A stretch of DNA of 64,000 nt from Phytophthora quininea (GCA_011947345.1 JAAVTG010000025.1:1-64000), one strand, 5' to 3'; positions 31,331 to 42,602 are shown, counted from the stretch's first letter. Numbers and translations: made by a program. Notes: generated by a model from the letters alone, not told the origin.

Positions 31331-32648
31331 TCAATCGGCCACCGGTGTCATGTCAAAGAAGCTTCTCCAGCGTTCCTCATTCTCCTGATACTTCCGCTTC
31401 ATACAGAAGCAAAACGTCTTTGGCTCCTCCACGTAGACAAACGTCTTCAATACGAGCGGATCGTCCGTCTTGGTTGATCCTTTTTTCAAACGATTGAAAA
31501 CGCGATCGATGCACTGCTCATCAATAACCTTCACGAAGATCTCGACCTACACAGGCACGTAAGCATTAACACAGTGAAACAACAGCAGAACTGCGTCTAC
31601 CTTGTGTCTGTTGCCAATTGATGGTTCCTTCGTGACAGCTCCAGTGAAAAGGTTGACGATTGGAACCTCAAAGCAAATTCCGTAGTAAAAGCTTTGCAAC
31701 TCTCGCGAAAGCGCAAGCAGGTTGTTCGGGTCACCAGCATACGGTGCGTAATCTTGCTCTTCCAGGCAGCCCTTTGTCGATACCAAACGGCAGCTTTTGG
31801 CCTTGCCAAAGGGAATGAAGAAGTTTTCGTGCTCGATCCGCTGATAACGAAATTCGTCCGTTGAGGGGTCCAAAGGCGGATCACTTGCCACCGACATGGA
31901 CGGCGATGGCGAACCGGAATGTAGTGGGTGCAGAAGACGCTGTAGTTCAGAAGATACAGCACGAACCAAAGTAACGCGCGTATCGACTTGCTGCTCATAC
32001 ATCGGCGAGCCCATCGTTATAGTTCCCCCTCAGGTCATTCTCGAACCCCATGGCATTCTCTTCTGTATGACGAAAGATAAATAGAGTTAGTTCTCCGCAC
32101 AACATTAATTCAGCATTCCGCTCACAGTAGCGTACCCCACTTGAACAGAATATGGATGCACAACGTCTCGCCTTCATACCAAAACATGTCGTGTTCAGGG
32201 TCCTAATTGATCCCCTGCAATCCAGTACAGGCTACGGCGAATTCCTCTTGCCTTTAGCGCATTTTTAACCGATCCGGTCACGAGCCACAACAATCCTGCT
32301 GGAAGTTGCTTGGGCATCGGAGTCACCGCCAGCACGTGGTCTTGGCCATCCCCAGCTCGGAAATCCTGGCCAAAGTACTCGTTGCTGGTAGATCATCCGC
32401 GTCGGGTCCATTTGTTCCCCGTAGCCTCGCAGTGTTCCATCCATATCGAGCGTCACCGCTTTCGCTCCAGCCCAATCCATCCATTTACCTCCCTGGTTTG
32501 CCAGGAAGAGCTGCTGGGCGTTGGCGCCACACTCGATAGGGAGGTCCTTCTTGATCTCTACCTGCAAGATACCCACCGCGCTCCACTTCTCGATCTCAAC
32601 AGAGATCACGCCGGTTTCTCCAACGACCAAGCAATTCAGCTGCAGCAT
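31331..32648 (-). pseudogene. Crinkler (CRN)-like effector gene, frameshifted
   Basis: The ATG at 32648 begins a CRN-type header: MLQLNCLVVGETGVISVEIE, an LFLAN variant of the LFLAK motif (QQLFLANQGGKW), and, after a frame change near 32380, a QDFRAGDGQDHVLAV segment like the HVLVxxP end of CRN headers. The C-terminal part contains HPLHSGSPSPS, KAKSCRLVSTKGCLEEQDYA, DPNNLLALSRELQSFYYG, a 54-nt GT-AG intron (31547-31600), then VEIFVKVIDEQC, TDDPLVLKTFVYVEEP and WRSFFDMTPVAD. The C-terminal region resembles an HNH-nuclease-like oomycete domain (tentative). The middle (32000-32260) has further frame changes and perhaps another small intron, so the gene is probably dead or partly mis-sequenced. 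CRN proteins are host-nucleus-targeted effectors. Confidence 0.6.
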
Positions 32649-32926
32649 CGTTCCTTAGCTCAACTGATTGACTCAAGTCAATGTCCTTCATCTTTGAAAG
32701 CTGGAATAGATTTCTGCTGACTACTACCCCTCGCAGGCAGTGATGAACATGACCAACGTCTTTCCACGACCGCACAAACGACAGGAGCTTCCCAACCACA
32801 TTTTAGACAATCTACTAGGCTACACATGTTTCCGACGGAATCTCGCGATCTGTACAATTTATCGTCAAAATGAAAAACTCGGTGTTCTTATCACTGTCTA
32901 TTTCTCTTCGTCGTGAGTTCTTCCCC

Positions 32927-33883
32927 ATGGTTCACCAGTTCATACTCAGGGCTGCAGCCTTAACCACCTGCTTGCTCGCAACCGTCACGAATGCAGAGCT
33001 GGAAACAGTCAAGTTGACTCACCCGTCGGGGTCTAGCGCCGAAGTGTTTCTCTTTGGAGCTCACGTTAAGTCTTTCCGAACGGCCGATGAACCCTCGCGT
33101 GATGTCATCTTCATGTCGAACCACTCGTATCTGGACGGCGTAAACCCAATTCGAGGAGGAATCCCAGTCGTCTTCCCGAACTTCGGCAGTGCCAAGGGAT
33201 TCCCAAGTCACGGCTTCGCTCGGATCACCAATTGGACTTTGAACGGAGTGACGGAAGCTAGTGGCGTTAACGACGCTACTGTCGCCACGTTCTCCATGGC
33301 GGCCAGCAATTCCACCCGCAAGATGTGGCCCGTTGAGTTCGAATTGGAGTACGAGGTGAAAATATTCGCCAACCAACTGCAGACGGCGTTGCACGTGCAC
33401 AACACCTTCGCGTCAGATATCTCGTTCCACGCGTTATTCCACAACTACTTTACAGTGGATGACGCTCGTAATGAAGGCGTCACGGTGGAAGGTTTAAAAG
33501 GGATCGAGTACTTTGACCAGTTCGAAAAGGTGAACAAGACGGAGACTCGCGAGCTCATCAGCTTTGACAACCAGACAGCCAACACGTACTACAACGCGCC
33601 ATCTCCGTTGACAGTCCACATCAAGGGCGTTAACAGCTCGGATCACACATTGCTAGTGGAGAAGGAAGGCTTTATCGGCAACGGGACGGCTCAGACCTTA
33701 TTTGAGACCGATGCCGTGGTGTGGAACCCGTGGATCGAGCGCTCCAAGACGATGAAGGACTTTGGGCCGCAAGAGTACATCAACATGGTGGCCGTCGAAC
33801 CAGGTCGTGTGAGCGAGAAACAAGCGCTGCCGGCGGGTGAGACGTACACGCTGCATCAAACGATTACGGTCAAGAAAATGTAG
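32927..33883 (+). CDS. Secreted aldose-1-epimerase-like protein, paralog
   Basis: The intact 318-residue frame has a signal peptide (MVHQFILRAAALTTCLLATVTNA) and the same order of motifs as the gene at 18097: FLFGAHVKSFR, SNHSYLDGVNPIRGGIPVVF, GFARITNWTL, WPVEFELEYEV, FHALFHNYFTVDDA, WNPWIERSK, EYINMVAVEPGRV. Several N-glycosylation sequons (NNS-like, NKT, NQT) fit a secreted protein. An upstream in-frame ATG at 32870 would add 19 residues ahead of the signal peptide, so 32927 is preferred. Likely mutarotase activity on an extracellular hexose or hexose phosphate; substrate unproven. Confidence 0.85.
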   Translation: MVHQFILRAAALTTCLLATVTNAELETVKLTHPSGSSAEVFLFGAHVKSFRTADEPSRDVIFMSNHSYLDGVNPIRGGIPVVFPNFGSAKGFPSHGFARITNWTLNGVTEASGVNDATVATFSMAASNSTRKMWPVEFELEYEVKIFANQLQTALHVHNTFASDISFHALFHNYFTVDDARNEGVTVEGLKGIEYFDQFEKVNKTETRELISFDNQTANTYYNAPSPLTVHIKGVNSSDHTLLVEKEGFIGNGTAQTLFETDAVVWNPWIERSKTMKDFGPQEYINMVAVEPGRVSEKQALPAGETYTLHQTITVKKM

Positions 33884-33934
33884 GGATTGACATGAGCTTA
33901 ACTGAAAGCCATACCCTTCAAATGAGAGATTCTC

Positions 33935-35103
33935 TTACGAGACCACCTTGTAGACGTACTTGTCGTACACAGCGTCAAACTTGCAAACTCTGTCTTCGTT
34001 AGGATACGGAAAATCAGCGAGCCAGCACACGTGAACGACGTCTGGCACTGAGTGGCGGAACAAACCTCCTCGTTCCTCCAGCGTACGCAGACCAAACGTG
34101 TCCTCCTTGTACTCGACCGTGTCGTGCATCTCGACGACCGAAAACTCTTCAAACTTGGACTCGATCTCTTCCAACGAATCCACTTCGCTGTAGTGTCCAA
34201 ACACACTGATCTGCCACGGTGCTATGATCCCATCAGCAGGCGACGCGAAGAAGTGGGCCTCTTTCAGCTTGAGGAAGTTCTTTTTGCGGCGGATTTTCTC
34301 CAAGTGGCAGTGGAAGTCGAGCCACGAGCACTCGTTGATGTTGTTGATCACGGGGAGATACGCGTTCGTGTCGAGGAACACTTTGCGCACCGGCGTTCTG
34401 GCCAAGTTCGGCATGGAATACGTCGCTTGCAGTTCTGGGTCCATCATCCGCTCAGCCCATTCGCGCTGCATTTTGCCTCGCAAGTCGGCCGACGAGTATT
34501 TGGTGAAATCGAAGACACTATTCGGCATGATCCGGGAGCCGAACTCGCCCGTCACTCCTTCGAGAGCGACTCGGTCGTCTTCCAATGGTCCCGAGAAACT
34601 CCGTTTTGAACGCCAGCAAGGCTGACAAACGTGTGGACTTTGTGGTCGTCCATCTGCTCGATCACCGACCGAGCGATCATTCCGCCTTGCGAATGCGCTA
34701 TGAACATGTACCCGTCCTTGAAGCGATCGTCGTGGGCAACTACGTCTCGAACGGCAGCGATGGCCATCGGAACTTGCAGATTCAGCGCCTTGATGGAGCA
34801 CTCCTTCTCGCAGAAAGACAAGGCGACAAACGGTCGACCTTCAGCGGTGAGGTTCGCCTCGATGTTGGCACCGTGCGTTCGATCGCCCGTGACGCCGTGG
34901 AAGAAGAAGACGGGAAGATGTTTCCTGCCGCTGCTGGAATCCGAGTCGGTCCTTGCGAAGTTTTGGTCAATGGCGGCTGATACCGACGGGATACTGGAGT
35001 CGTCGAGGCAGACATCGTTGCCCGTCGGAGGAATCGGGACCGTAGGGGACGCTGAAATGAGCAACGGGAGTGAAAGCGTGAGGAGAAGTTGCCGTGCGAA
35101 CAT
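33935..35103 (-). CDS. Secreted palmitoyl-protein-thioesterase (PPT1)-like hydrolase, one frame break
   Basis: The signal peptide MFARQLLLTLSLPLLISA is followed by an alpha/beta-hydrolase: HLPVFFFHGVTGD (oxyanion region), CEKECSIKALNLQVPMAIAAV, the nucleophile elbow FIAHSQGGMIARSVIEQM, VHTFVSLAGVQNG, then NINECSWLDFHCHLEKIRRKKNFLKL, FGHYSEVDSLEEIESKFEEF, DTVEYKEDTFGLRTLEERGGL and a likely catalytic-His region VPDVVHVCWL. Order and motifs match PPT1. A frame change near 34560, which could be a single missing base, separates SLSKE from GVTGEFGSRIMP. PPT1 removes fatty-acyl groups from Cys; secreted oomycete members may act outside the cell. Two damaged paralogs lie at 48544 and 55224. Confidence 0.75.
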
Positions 35104-35950
35104 CGTGGCGAATTCGAAAGTGATTGGAGTTCATTTCAAGGAAGGCTCGGAACGCACACACCATCCGATGGCACAATAAGTTCAAGACATGAACGCGTGT
35201 TTACGAGGATCCTACGGGGCTTCCTACCAGGGACCCCGTGAAGAGCAGACCAGAACTCTCCCGCATTAGAAACATCTAAATTTAGAAAACCAGGAGGTTG
35301 ACACCAACACCAGGTCGACCACCACCTTCTGGAACTACACATTGGGTGGTAAGTTCACACCAAGACAACTGGCCTACTGTGCTATCACGAGCTGCCCGAA
35401 ATTGATATGCGCCTAGGAACGTTGAATCATACGGACTTACATCGACCCTGGTGGATTGACGACAGGACTGCGACTGTGCTCGAGCCCCAGACAATCGTAA
35501 GTGGACGAGCGGAGCGCTCCGCCGCGGCCCAGACGCCCACACAAGGACCTCCGTCGAGCTGCCACCAACTACTAAGCCTGCTGGCGAATAGCTGAATGCT
35601 GCGCCCGCGCAGGCCAACTGTGCACACCTCGACGACGCGCTGCAGTGCTGACTGCCGCGGAGAGTGGATGCATTCCTTGCAAGAGGCTCTGAACAAGGCT
35701 GTGGCTGTGCGATTGCTGTGCCAATGGAGGTCACTTGAATGCAAAGGTTCAAGTTCCTGTGGCGGATGTGGGGCACCAGGCCATGATAACCCGCACTACA
35801 GTATCTACACCGTTGAAGTAGGATCTACGCGGACGAATGCCAAGGCAAGGGCATGTCGAGGAGTTAACAAGACGCGTTACTCCGGCGGAAGTGCCACCCC
35901 ATCCAGACCTGCAGACCGCAGTCTGATGATAAATTCCAGATAACTTCCAA
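35104..35950. other. Intergenic, no gene supported
   Basis: Several overlapping frames of 60-165 codons exist on both strands around 35280-35950, with no recognisable domain. No repeat ends were identified. Confidence 0.35.
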
Positions 35951-38400
35951 ATGGAATCACTCGATACCTTGGAGAAGCGTTGGAGCTTCCTCGCCCCGTG
36001 GTGCGCTCTGCTCCAGGGCAAGCTCTAGTACAAGGAAGAGACTTATCTCAAGGACAGCTGGAAGAGCGAAAACGCTCTTGCAGTCTCTCTGCGAAGAGAA
36101 CTACAAAATTCTAACGAACAAGAATTCCTTAAGGGATTGATTCAGTGTCGCGAGGCGTTGGCATTGCTCGCGGCGGTGGCTCGAGTGGATCCATACGGCT
36201 GGAAATTTCTGTTAAGTAAATATTGCCGTCTCTCCATCGGTATCCCTGGAGAAGAATGCTTTGAAAAATTATCAGCTCGATATGTCCTGGACGTGGATCT
36301 TGAAGGAAATTTACCGGACAAGATGGAACCATTGTGGAGTTCGATCTCGTTCGACTCTGCGGGACGCACCAACGGCAGGATTATAATGCAGAATATCTGC
36401 AAGCTTTAAAGAAAATTGCAGCTTTAGGTAGCGGTGTGGGCGATATTGAAATTCCTGTGCAAGTGGCCCATTTTTCGCGATCTTCAGGGAGCTCTGTCGT
36501 AGCTATGCGGCCCCTTTTGGACTATACGAGGGCGGAGAAAATGATTAGCCAGCAGTGGGAAGTGTACGACAACAGCCCGGCTGCTGATCTTAATTCCATC
36601 CAATGTACCTTTGTGTTAGAGCCGATGATGTGGGATCTGCTGGAATTTGACGATCCAATATGCTGGAGACGGTGGGGCACTTGGTTCGGAACAATGTGTG
36701 CTTTTCGCAAATCAAAAACTTGGCGGTGCGATTAGAGAATGGGAGCGATGCCAAGAAGGCCGTCGGTGAGCTCGTGCGACGGATCTTTGACAATACTCGT
36801 CGTGCTCCTGAGTCAACCAATCTAAAACACAAGACGCAAACCTTTCAGGTAGGTATGGTGGAGTTGTGCTTCGATGACGAATTGTTTACCATGCACGAGT
36901 TGGAGGCGACGTGCTAGTGAACCAGATGACCGAGAAGTTGACGGTCAGCATTGAACATACCCCGGACAACCGCAATTTAAGTAGCTTATGGTGAAAGTGG
37001 CTTGCATACGGAGTATTTTCGACGCGAGCTCGTGCGCATTTAGCATTGAAGACGCTCTCACTCAAAGCGATCGATCAAGTCGCCGTTGAAGATGCTGAAA
37101 CTTTCGCGGCTGTTCTGGCATCCGAACACCCCGAGGAGGAACTATTTGGAAGTCCGCGCGGCCGGTTTGCGGAGAGAGATGTTGTGTTGAAACGTGGAGC
37201 TCCAATTCGATGGGATTTTGACGTCCACGGGAATCCTGTCCCTAATTCGAAGGTCATAAAGAATCCTACTCTGATACATTGTATTCGGACTTTCAGCGAA
37301 GATGGAACAAGTGAGTGGGTAAACGCCGTGGTTCCTGGTATTGGCAGGAGTCAGATTCGGTGTCGAGACTTGACATTCTATGAGGTTAGTTCTTTGAAAG
37401 CAACAACGTCTGGAATGGCTGGCTTGGCTTCACTGAAAATCACCACTTCAGAATATATTGAACCCTCAAATATGACTGGTAAACCGCTTCTTCTGGAGCT
37501 CGTTGGACCACAGTTAAGGTCTTTGATGATTAAAGGCCGTGAAATCGACATTGACGAGAATGCCGTTCTTCGATTCTGTCCCTATCTCGATAAGTTGACG
37601 CTCTCTAAGGGTTTGGCGGACATCCAATTGCAGTTTAAAGAGTACCGTGCACAGCAATTACTTGGTTTCATTTCTATCGATTGGGACGACATCGAAGCAA
37701 TCGCAACAGCACTAAGTAAGCGTGAAAGCCCCTTGTACAAGTGTCTGCGCAAGTTGTGCATCTACATTCCCTCAATCCCTCAGCTGGATGTTGAGCCACT
37801 TTTGGGGTGCTTGCAGCTAACAAGCGACTGGAATATATCCACATTAATGTCCTGGCAAGTGCTTCGAACCACAAGTGCGCTCTGGAATTCCGCAAATTCC
37901 ATCTTATCGCGATATCCGGAATTGTGCTCGAAGTAGCAAATTTATTAATGAGCAAAATGGAATGGGGCTGCCTCAGCAGCAGCTACGCATGCACCTGAAC
38001 AAACTTATGGCTCTCGTACGCCGAGCACCCTGCCGCATCAACACTACACTGAATAAACTTACCCCGTAATCCTCGCACTGCATAAACACTGCCACATAAC
38101 CTTCTGCGAGTCCTGGGAATTGTTGCAACTGCATGCTGGTGTTCAGGCTTGGCATCAACTGGCGACACATCTTGAGCCAATTGCGCAAGCTATCGAACCT
38201 CTTCGGGGGTGATTAAGGCCGCGTTTTTGAGTATCTTTGAGTCTTCAACCGAGCCGAAATGGAAGATCGTTCGTGGTAACTTACTACCGAGACGCCCGCC
38301 ATATGCGTTGAATCAAGAGGTCATTTCGAGTATTTTGCGTTCGCGACACCACCGACAAGTCTACTACTATATGAACCGACCCTTTGGAAGGAAATATAAT
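35951..38400 (+). pseudogene. Trp-rich/LRR-like family member, broken and interrupted (copy 3)
   Basis: The ATG at 35951 gives MESLDTLEKRWSFLAPWCAL, the family N-terminus, with an in-frame TAG at about 36027. Family blocks follow in several frames: REALALLAAVARVDPYGWKFLL, DYTRAEKMISQQWEVYD, CTFVLEPMMWDLLEF, VRRIFDNTRRAPES, VEDAETFAAVLASEHPEEELFG, APIRWDFDVHGNPVP, RTFSEDGTSEWVNAVVPGIG, FCPYLDKLTLSKGLADI. The C-terminal part is interrupted: FRKFHLIAIS ends near 37915 and the family tail resumes around 38170 (EPIAQAIEPL, AAFLSIFESS, LNQEVISSILR). The 250 bases between do not belong to the gene. Confidence 0.7.
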
Positions 38401-38410
38401 TGATTAACTG

Positions 38411-39640
38411 TTTAGCGGATTTCTCGTCTGAAGGTGATAAGCTATCTCTCCGTGAGAGTTACGTTCGTGTCGTCCACATGTGGTGCATAGGTTCCGGGAT
38501 ATTATTTTCTGGCGGATCAAAGCTAAGTTGTTGCAGCACGCAGACCACAGTAGTGCGGTTGCAATGACGCTCATACGCGTGCTGGTAGAGGAATTGGTAG
38601 TGCATCTTGAACGAGATCAGGAGATTGCGAACATTTGGCACTTCTGCTACTGTTTCCTGGAAATGAATGTCGTTCCTTAGTCGCCACGTTGCATGAAACA
38701 CTATCGCTGTGTAGATCATCCATAGAAGAATTAGTTCTTTGTGCTCACTTCTCCGGTTCCTACGAAGGTCCTGCAATCTTGGGAAGAGTAGCAACCTCCA
38801 GCTTAGATCGACGCAAAAACGTCGACCACCGGCTCCATAGTTCGCTCCACATTGGTTCTAGTGACGGGCACGTGAAAAACAGTGTTCTACCGTTTCGATA
38901 TCCTGGCATTCCGGACGAACGCAGTTTTGGATGGTAGGATTTAGTTCTCTGAGGAAGTATAGTCGTGAACCAACGACTGTGAGGTCTCTGAAGCACATTC
39001 GTACTATCACATCATGAATTACCGGCAGTAGATATCCACGTAGAGAAATCACACTGGACAAGGTTTCATGAATCCTTTGTCGAGGACACCCCTGGTCTTC
39101 CGTCGGATGATGCATCAACTCCGGAACTTGCTGGAGAATCACCTTCCAATCTTGCGATGGCAAATTTGGGAAGAATCGCGTAGTTGGTTCTGTTGGGAGA
39201 CAGCTGCTTGCTTGATTCCAAATATCGGTGGTGGTGAATTCGTATTTCTTACTCCCTGCATTCCTCCTTCGTCCGGATGCGGTAGTAAGATGGGGAACAC
39301 TTTGACTGACCGTCGATAAGCGCAAGAGAGCCGAAGAGTATAAAGAGATGACTCCACGACTCGTGGTGATCTCGCAGTCGGTGATTCACTGTATGTGTAA
39401 ACTTGATCTGATCGGTCGAATTATGATCCGTCAAAGTGTGCTGCAGCAAGATAGGAGACGAAACTGTACTGCGATGTAAGGGGCCAGTGTGTGTCCAAGT
39501 GGTAAGGACAGGCGTGCAGGAGTTCATACCAGTCATATTTTGTCTAATCACATCCGTAGCAAACTGAGAGCCCATATTCGAGAGGCAGCAGCAAGTTCCT
39601 GCCGCCCAGGAAGAACTGAACTTGATGGCGCTCAACTCAT
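38411..39640 (-). mobile_element. LINE-type retrotransposon fragment (3' part of RT ORF)
   Basis: On the minus strand the frames encode SSVISLRGYLLPVIHDVIVR, SRLYFLRELNPTIQNCVRPECQDIETVEHCF and FTCPSLEPMWSELWSRW, the Cys/His zf-RVT-like domain that follows reverse transcriptase in oomycete LINEs. Then comes a tail (LILLWMIYTAIVFHATWRLRNDIHFQET, NVRNLLISFKMHY). The upstream RT core is missing or unrecognisable, so this is a truncated, frameshifted copy. It abuts the end of the broken family gene at 38400. Confidence 0.6.
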
Positions 39641-39768
39641 CGTGCTGCCCGATCTCCTGCGGCTACTTTTATCCACCAAGTCAGGCATGCCGTGTACCTC
39701 GCTACAGACCAATTCCAGCATGTGTTCGTGCTGAACTGGACCGCAGTGGCCCCATAGACAAAGGCGAC

Positions 39769-39979
39769 TGTTGGAAATTGGATGCTTGGTGAATGACCTC
39801 GGATTGAACGCGTGCCAGACGCGTTTCGGCCCCCGCCGGGGGCCTCGTCAGTGGCTTTACCAATCTAGAAGTGAGCGCTAACCTGCCTGGGCGATCTACC
39901 CAACGTTTCCTACTTCAATCTTCCACAAAGGTCCCTTCGCAGCCTCGACTCTGTCATCGACTTGATCCATATTCTAACA
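39769..39979 (+). mobile_element. Solo LTR (211 bp) with 5-bp target duplication
   Basis: The sequence begins TGTTGGAAATTGG and ends ATTCTAACA, i.e. TG...CA with a short inverted terminal match. It is flanked by perfect direct repeats GCGAC (39764-39768 and 39980-39984). A nearly identical 209-bp copy is at 63737-63945 with a different target duplication. It contains a G/C-rich palindrome (GGCCCCCGCCGGGGGCC, about 39828-39844) suited to a hairpin. No internal retroelement region is attached. Confidence 0.88.
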
Positions 39980-39984
39980 GCGAC

Positions 39985-40604
39985 GCGCTACCAGCCCCCA
40001 AGCTCGTGCGATTCCAACGCCTACTGAGTCGCACATTCAAAGAACTCACAGACTCATTAGTCCCCGGGAGCTTCAAGACGAGCCTTCATGTCTATGCTGT
40101 ATTTGGTGCCCATTTCCGAGCATTAACACTGATCTTCCTCGCCATCATCACAATCCGAACTGCAGCACTGTTTGCAGACTTTTGCGTCCGCGATTCGGCT
40201 TTGGCACTTCATGGTAACACATCCCCGGATTGTTTACCATCGCGTGGTTTCTCGCTCCGGCTGCCTACTTATGAGCAAGTATTCTACGTGACTGTACATT
40301 TCGCATTTCGAGAAGTCTAACCAGAAAATAGGAGGAGTACACGAGGCTGGGCGACATCTTCGAAAAAACACGGCCAGCCTAACAGGGCCCGTTCCCGCAG
40401 TGTCACGGCGTGGCAGGCCCCCCGCCAAAGCCGAAAGCGTGAGGGCAGAACACAAGGCAATATATATTATCTTTTTGCCGAGGCGGCTCCCAGCCAAGCG
40501 CAGCGCGGCTTGATAGAGGTAGAATGTCATCCCCATTCTATTTCCAAGATAAGTGATGCTCTCGTGTGAAAACCCAACCGATTGTGTGTTCTGTCAAGTC
40601 CAAT
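39985..40604. other. No gene supported between solo LTR and pogo element
   Basis: An open plus-strand frame runs from inside the LTR to 40320, but it has no domain and starts in the LTR. The segment 40320-40560 is G/C-rich with an A/T-rich TATATATTAT stretch near 40460. It may be further repeat relics; nothing can be named. Confidence 0.35.
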
Positions 40605-40606
40605 TA

Positions 40607-42356
40607 CCGACCCACCTTGCTTATAGCCGACACCTGCTTGTAACGGACAGGTCACATGTAGCCAATCAGAGATCTTTGATAGTAGGGTAAGGGTGACTCC
40701 TCTTGTAACGGACAGTCAGCAATCTCAGCCATTCATTGTTATTTCCTGAAGCCAGCTAGAGCCATTTCAGCTTCGCGCCGGCCAAGCGCAATGGCCAAGC
40801 GCAACTCCTACACCGCTGCTGAGAAGCTGGAAATCGTCCAGCACTTGCAGCGCTACGATGACATTCGTGCCACTATTAACCTCTTTTTCAGCGATCTAGC
40901 TGTACACGCGTACGACAGTAGAAGAAAGCTTATCCTAGAATGGCGTCAGAAGGAAGAAGAGCTTGAACGTGCATGCAGCACAGGAAGAGGCTCACAGCTC
41001 AAGAAGATTCGTCCTCCGGCCACACCCGGGCGCTGTCGGCTGACGCCGAGCTCCGATTGGTCGCTTGGATCAACGAGCTGCGTGAGGAGGGTGTACCTGT
41101 CTCGAACCTAATGCTGAGGCTGCAGGCCTTAGAAATAGGGCGCGAAGAGGGCGCTGTAGGGTTCCAAGCATCGTGGTCGTGGTGCACTCGCTTGAAGGAA
41201 GACAATAGGCTGTCACTGCGGTGTCGGACGCGCCAAGGGCAGACGCAGCCGGCTGAACTCGACAAGATCCGAGCCGATTTTGCGCGCCTTGTACAGGCAA
41301 CTATGCAAGAACTCGGCGTGTCCACAGTCTACAATGCGGATCAATCAGGTAAACCAAGGTAATAAGATATTCTATTGTAAAGCCAGAACTAATAACATGT
41401 TGTTTGTGTCTAGCGGTATTTTTGAATATCTGCCCAAGAAAACAATAAATGCTAGTGGCGAGAAAACAGTTTGGGTGCGCTGCGGTGGAAAGAGTAAAGA
41501 GAGAGCTACAGCGATGCTTCTCGGCGACTCCGAGGGCTACAAATACACGCCATTCGTTGTATTCAAGTCGAAACCGTCTGACAACACAGCTACTGCGGCC
41601 AGCAACATCAGTCTGCGCAACGGTTTCGGCAAGATTGTTTGGAAGGAGATCGAGCGTGCAAAAGAGACTGGCCTACTGATCTACGGAAATGGAAAAGGTA
41701 AAACAATAATGCGGTACAAATGGCTTTTGATTTATCTAACTGAAATCGTGTTTTCTAGCGTGGTGGAACAGATTTTTGTCAGTTGCGTTTTTACGTTTTC
41801 ATTTTGCTGAGCGCCAATTCCCGAGAAACCTGTGCTGTTGCTGTGGGACGATTTTTCGGGGCATGGACTCCCGACGTGGTCACCTACGCTCGCGGCATCA
41901 ACGTAGTGCTACTGAAAGTCCTCCCTAATGCTACTTCGGTTTGCCAGCCGACAGATGTGGCCTGGAATCGGCCCTTTAAGGACCGTATGCGTCTGTTCTG
42001 GGTGGGTGAGCTGCGTCGTCAGCTCCGCCAGCGGGAGCAGGGCGTGAAATTCCGCCTGAGGCCTCCATCTCGCTCTGATATTGCGAGATGGATCTGGCGC
42101 TCGTGGAACCTTTTGAGCTTAGCTATTATAGCGTCCGACCACAAAAGGCAGAAATCTACGTCTCGGATATAGATAGAGAGGCAAGCGAGGTGGTGGAGCG
42201 CCTGCAGGAACTGGGTGTCGCCGACGACAATGAGCTGGACTCGGATGACGATTTTGAATAAACTTGCTTCCTTTGCTGTTGACTGTGTCTTTTTGTGTTC
42301 GAGTGCAAAAACTCACTTCAAGATTATACTTGTCGGCTATAAGCAAGGTGGGTCGG
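40607..42356 (+). mobile_element. Pogo-like Tc1/mariner-superfamily DNA transposon with perfect 26-bp TIRs
   Basis: The ends at 40607-40632 and 42331-42356 are perfect 26-bp inverted repeats beginning CCGACCCACC. They are flanked by TA on both sides (40605-40606 and 42357-42358), the target duplication of the superfamily. The 1750-bp element carries one transposase gene (40791-42261). Two direct repeats of CTTGTAACGGACAG lie subterminally at 40637-40650 and 40701-40714, possible transposase binding sites. Perfect TIRs indicate a young copy. Confidence 0.93.
40791..42261 (+). CDS. DDE transposase of the pogo-like element, with introns and frame breaks
   Basis: The N-terminus is a helix-turn-helix (MAKRNSYTAAEKLEIVQHLQ), followed by a second DNA-binding-like region (ADAELRLVAWINELREEG, FQASWSWCTRLKEDNRLSLR). 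The catalytic core shows VYNADQSG (first Asp), FEYLPKKTINASGEKTVWVR, ERATAMLLGD, PFVVFKSKP, LLWDDFSGH (second Asp) and VCQPTDVAWNRPFKDRMR. Intron-like GT-AG gaps sit at about 41360-41413 and 41699-41759. One-base frame breaks occur near 41000, 41822 and 41864. The C-terminus is acidic (ELDSDDDFE). This matches DDE superfamily endonucleases of pogo/Tigger type with a CENP-B-like layout. Breaks may be base errors, since the TIRs are perfect. Confidence 0.8.
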
Positions 42357-42602
42357 TACAACTTTCTTCATGGATGTTAGCAAATCAGCGCCATGCAAAT
42401 CGTGCTATCTTGCTGAGGACTTCCCCATCTTGGGAACCAGAGTCGGACACCGCATGATACTGTCTCTATGTGGCTCCCATGCAATCTTTAAGAGAATAAT
42501 GTGCGCCATCCGAAGATGAAAGAATGGACGTGCTTGTTCATGGTGCGGTTATGAACGCAGAGCCACCAAGGCGACGCCATTTCGCCTTTTGCAAGAGCCA
42601 AC

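Noticed and set aside
39871..40320. A 149-codon plus-strand frame
   Set aside because: It begins inside the solo LTR and runs across the target duplication, so it is chance read-through. No domain was recognised.
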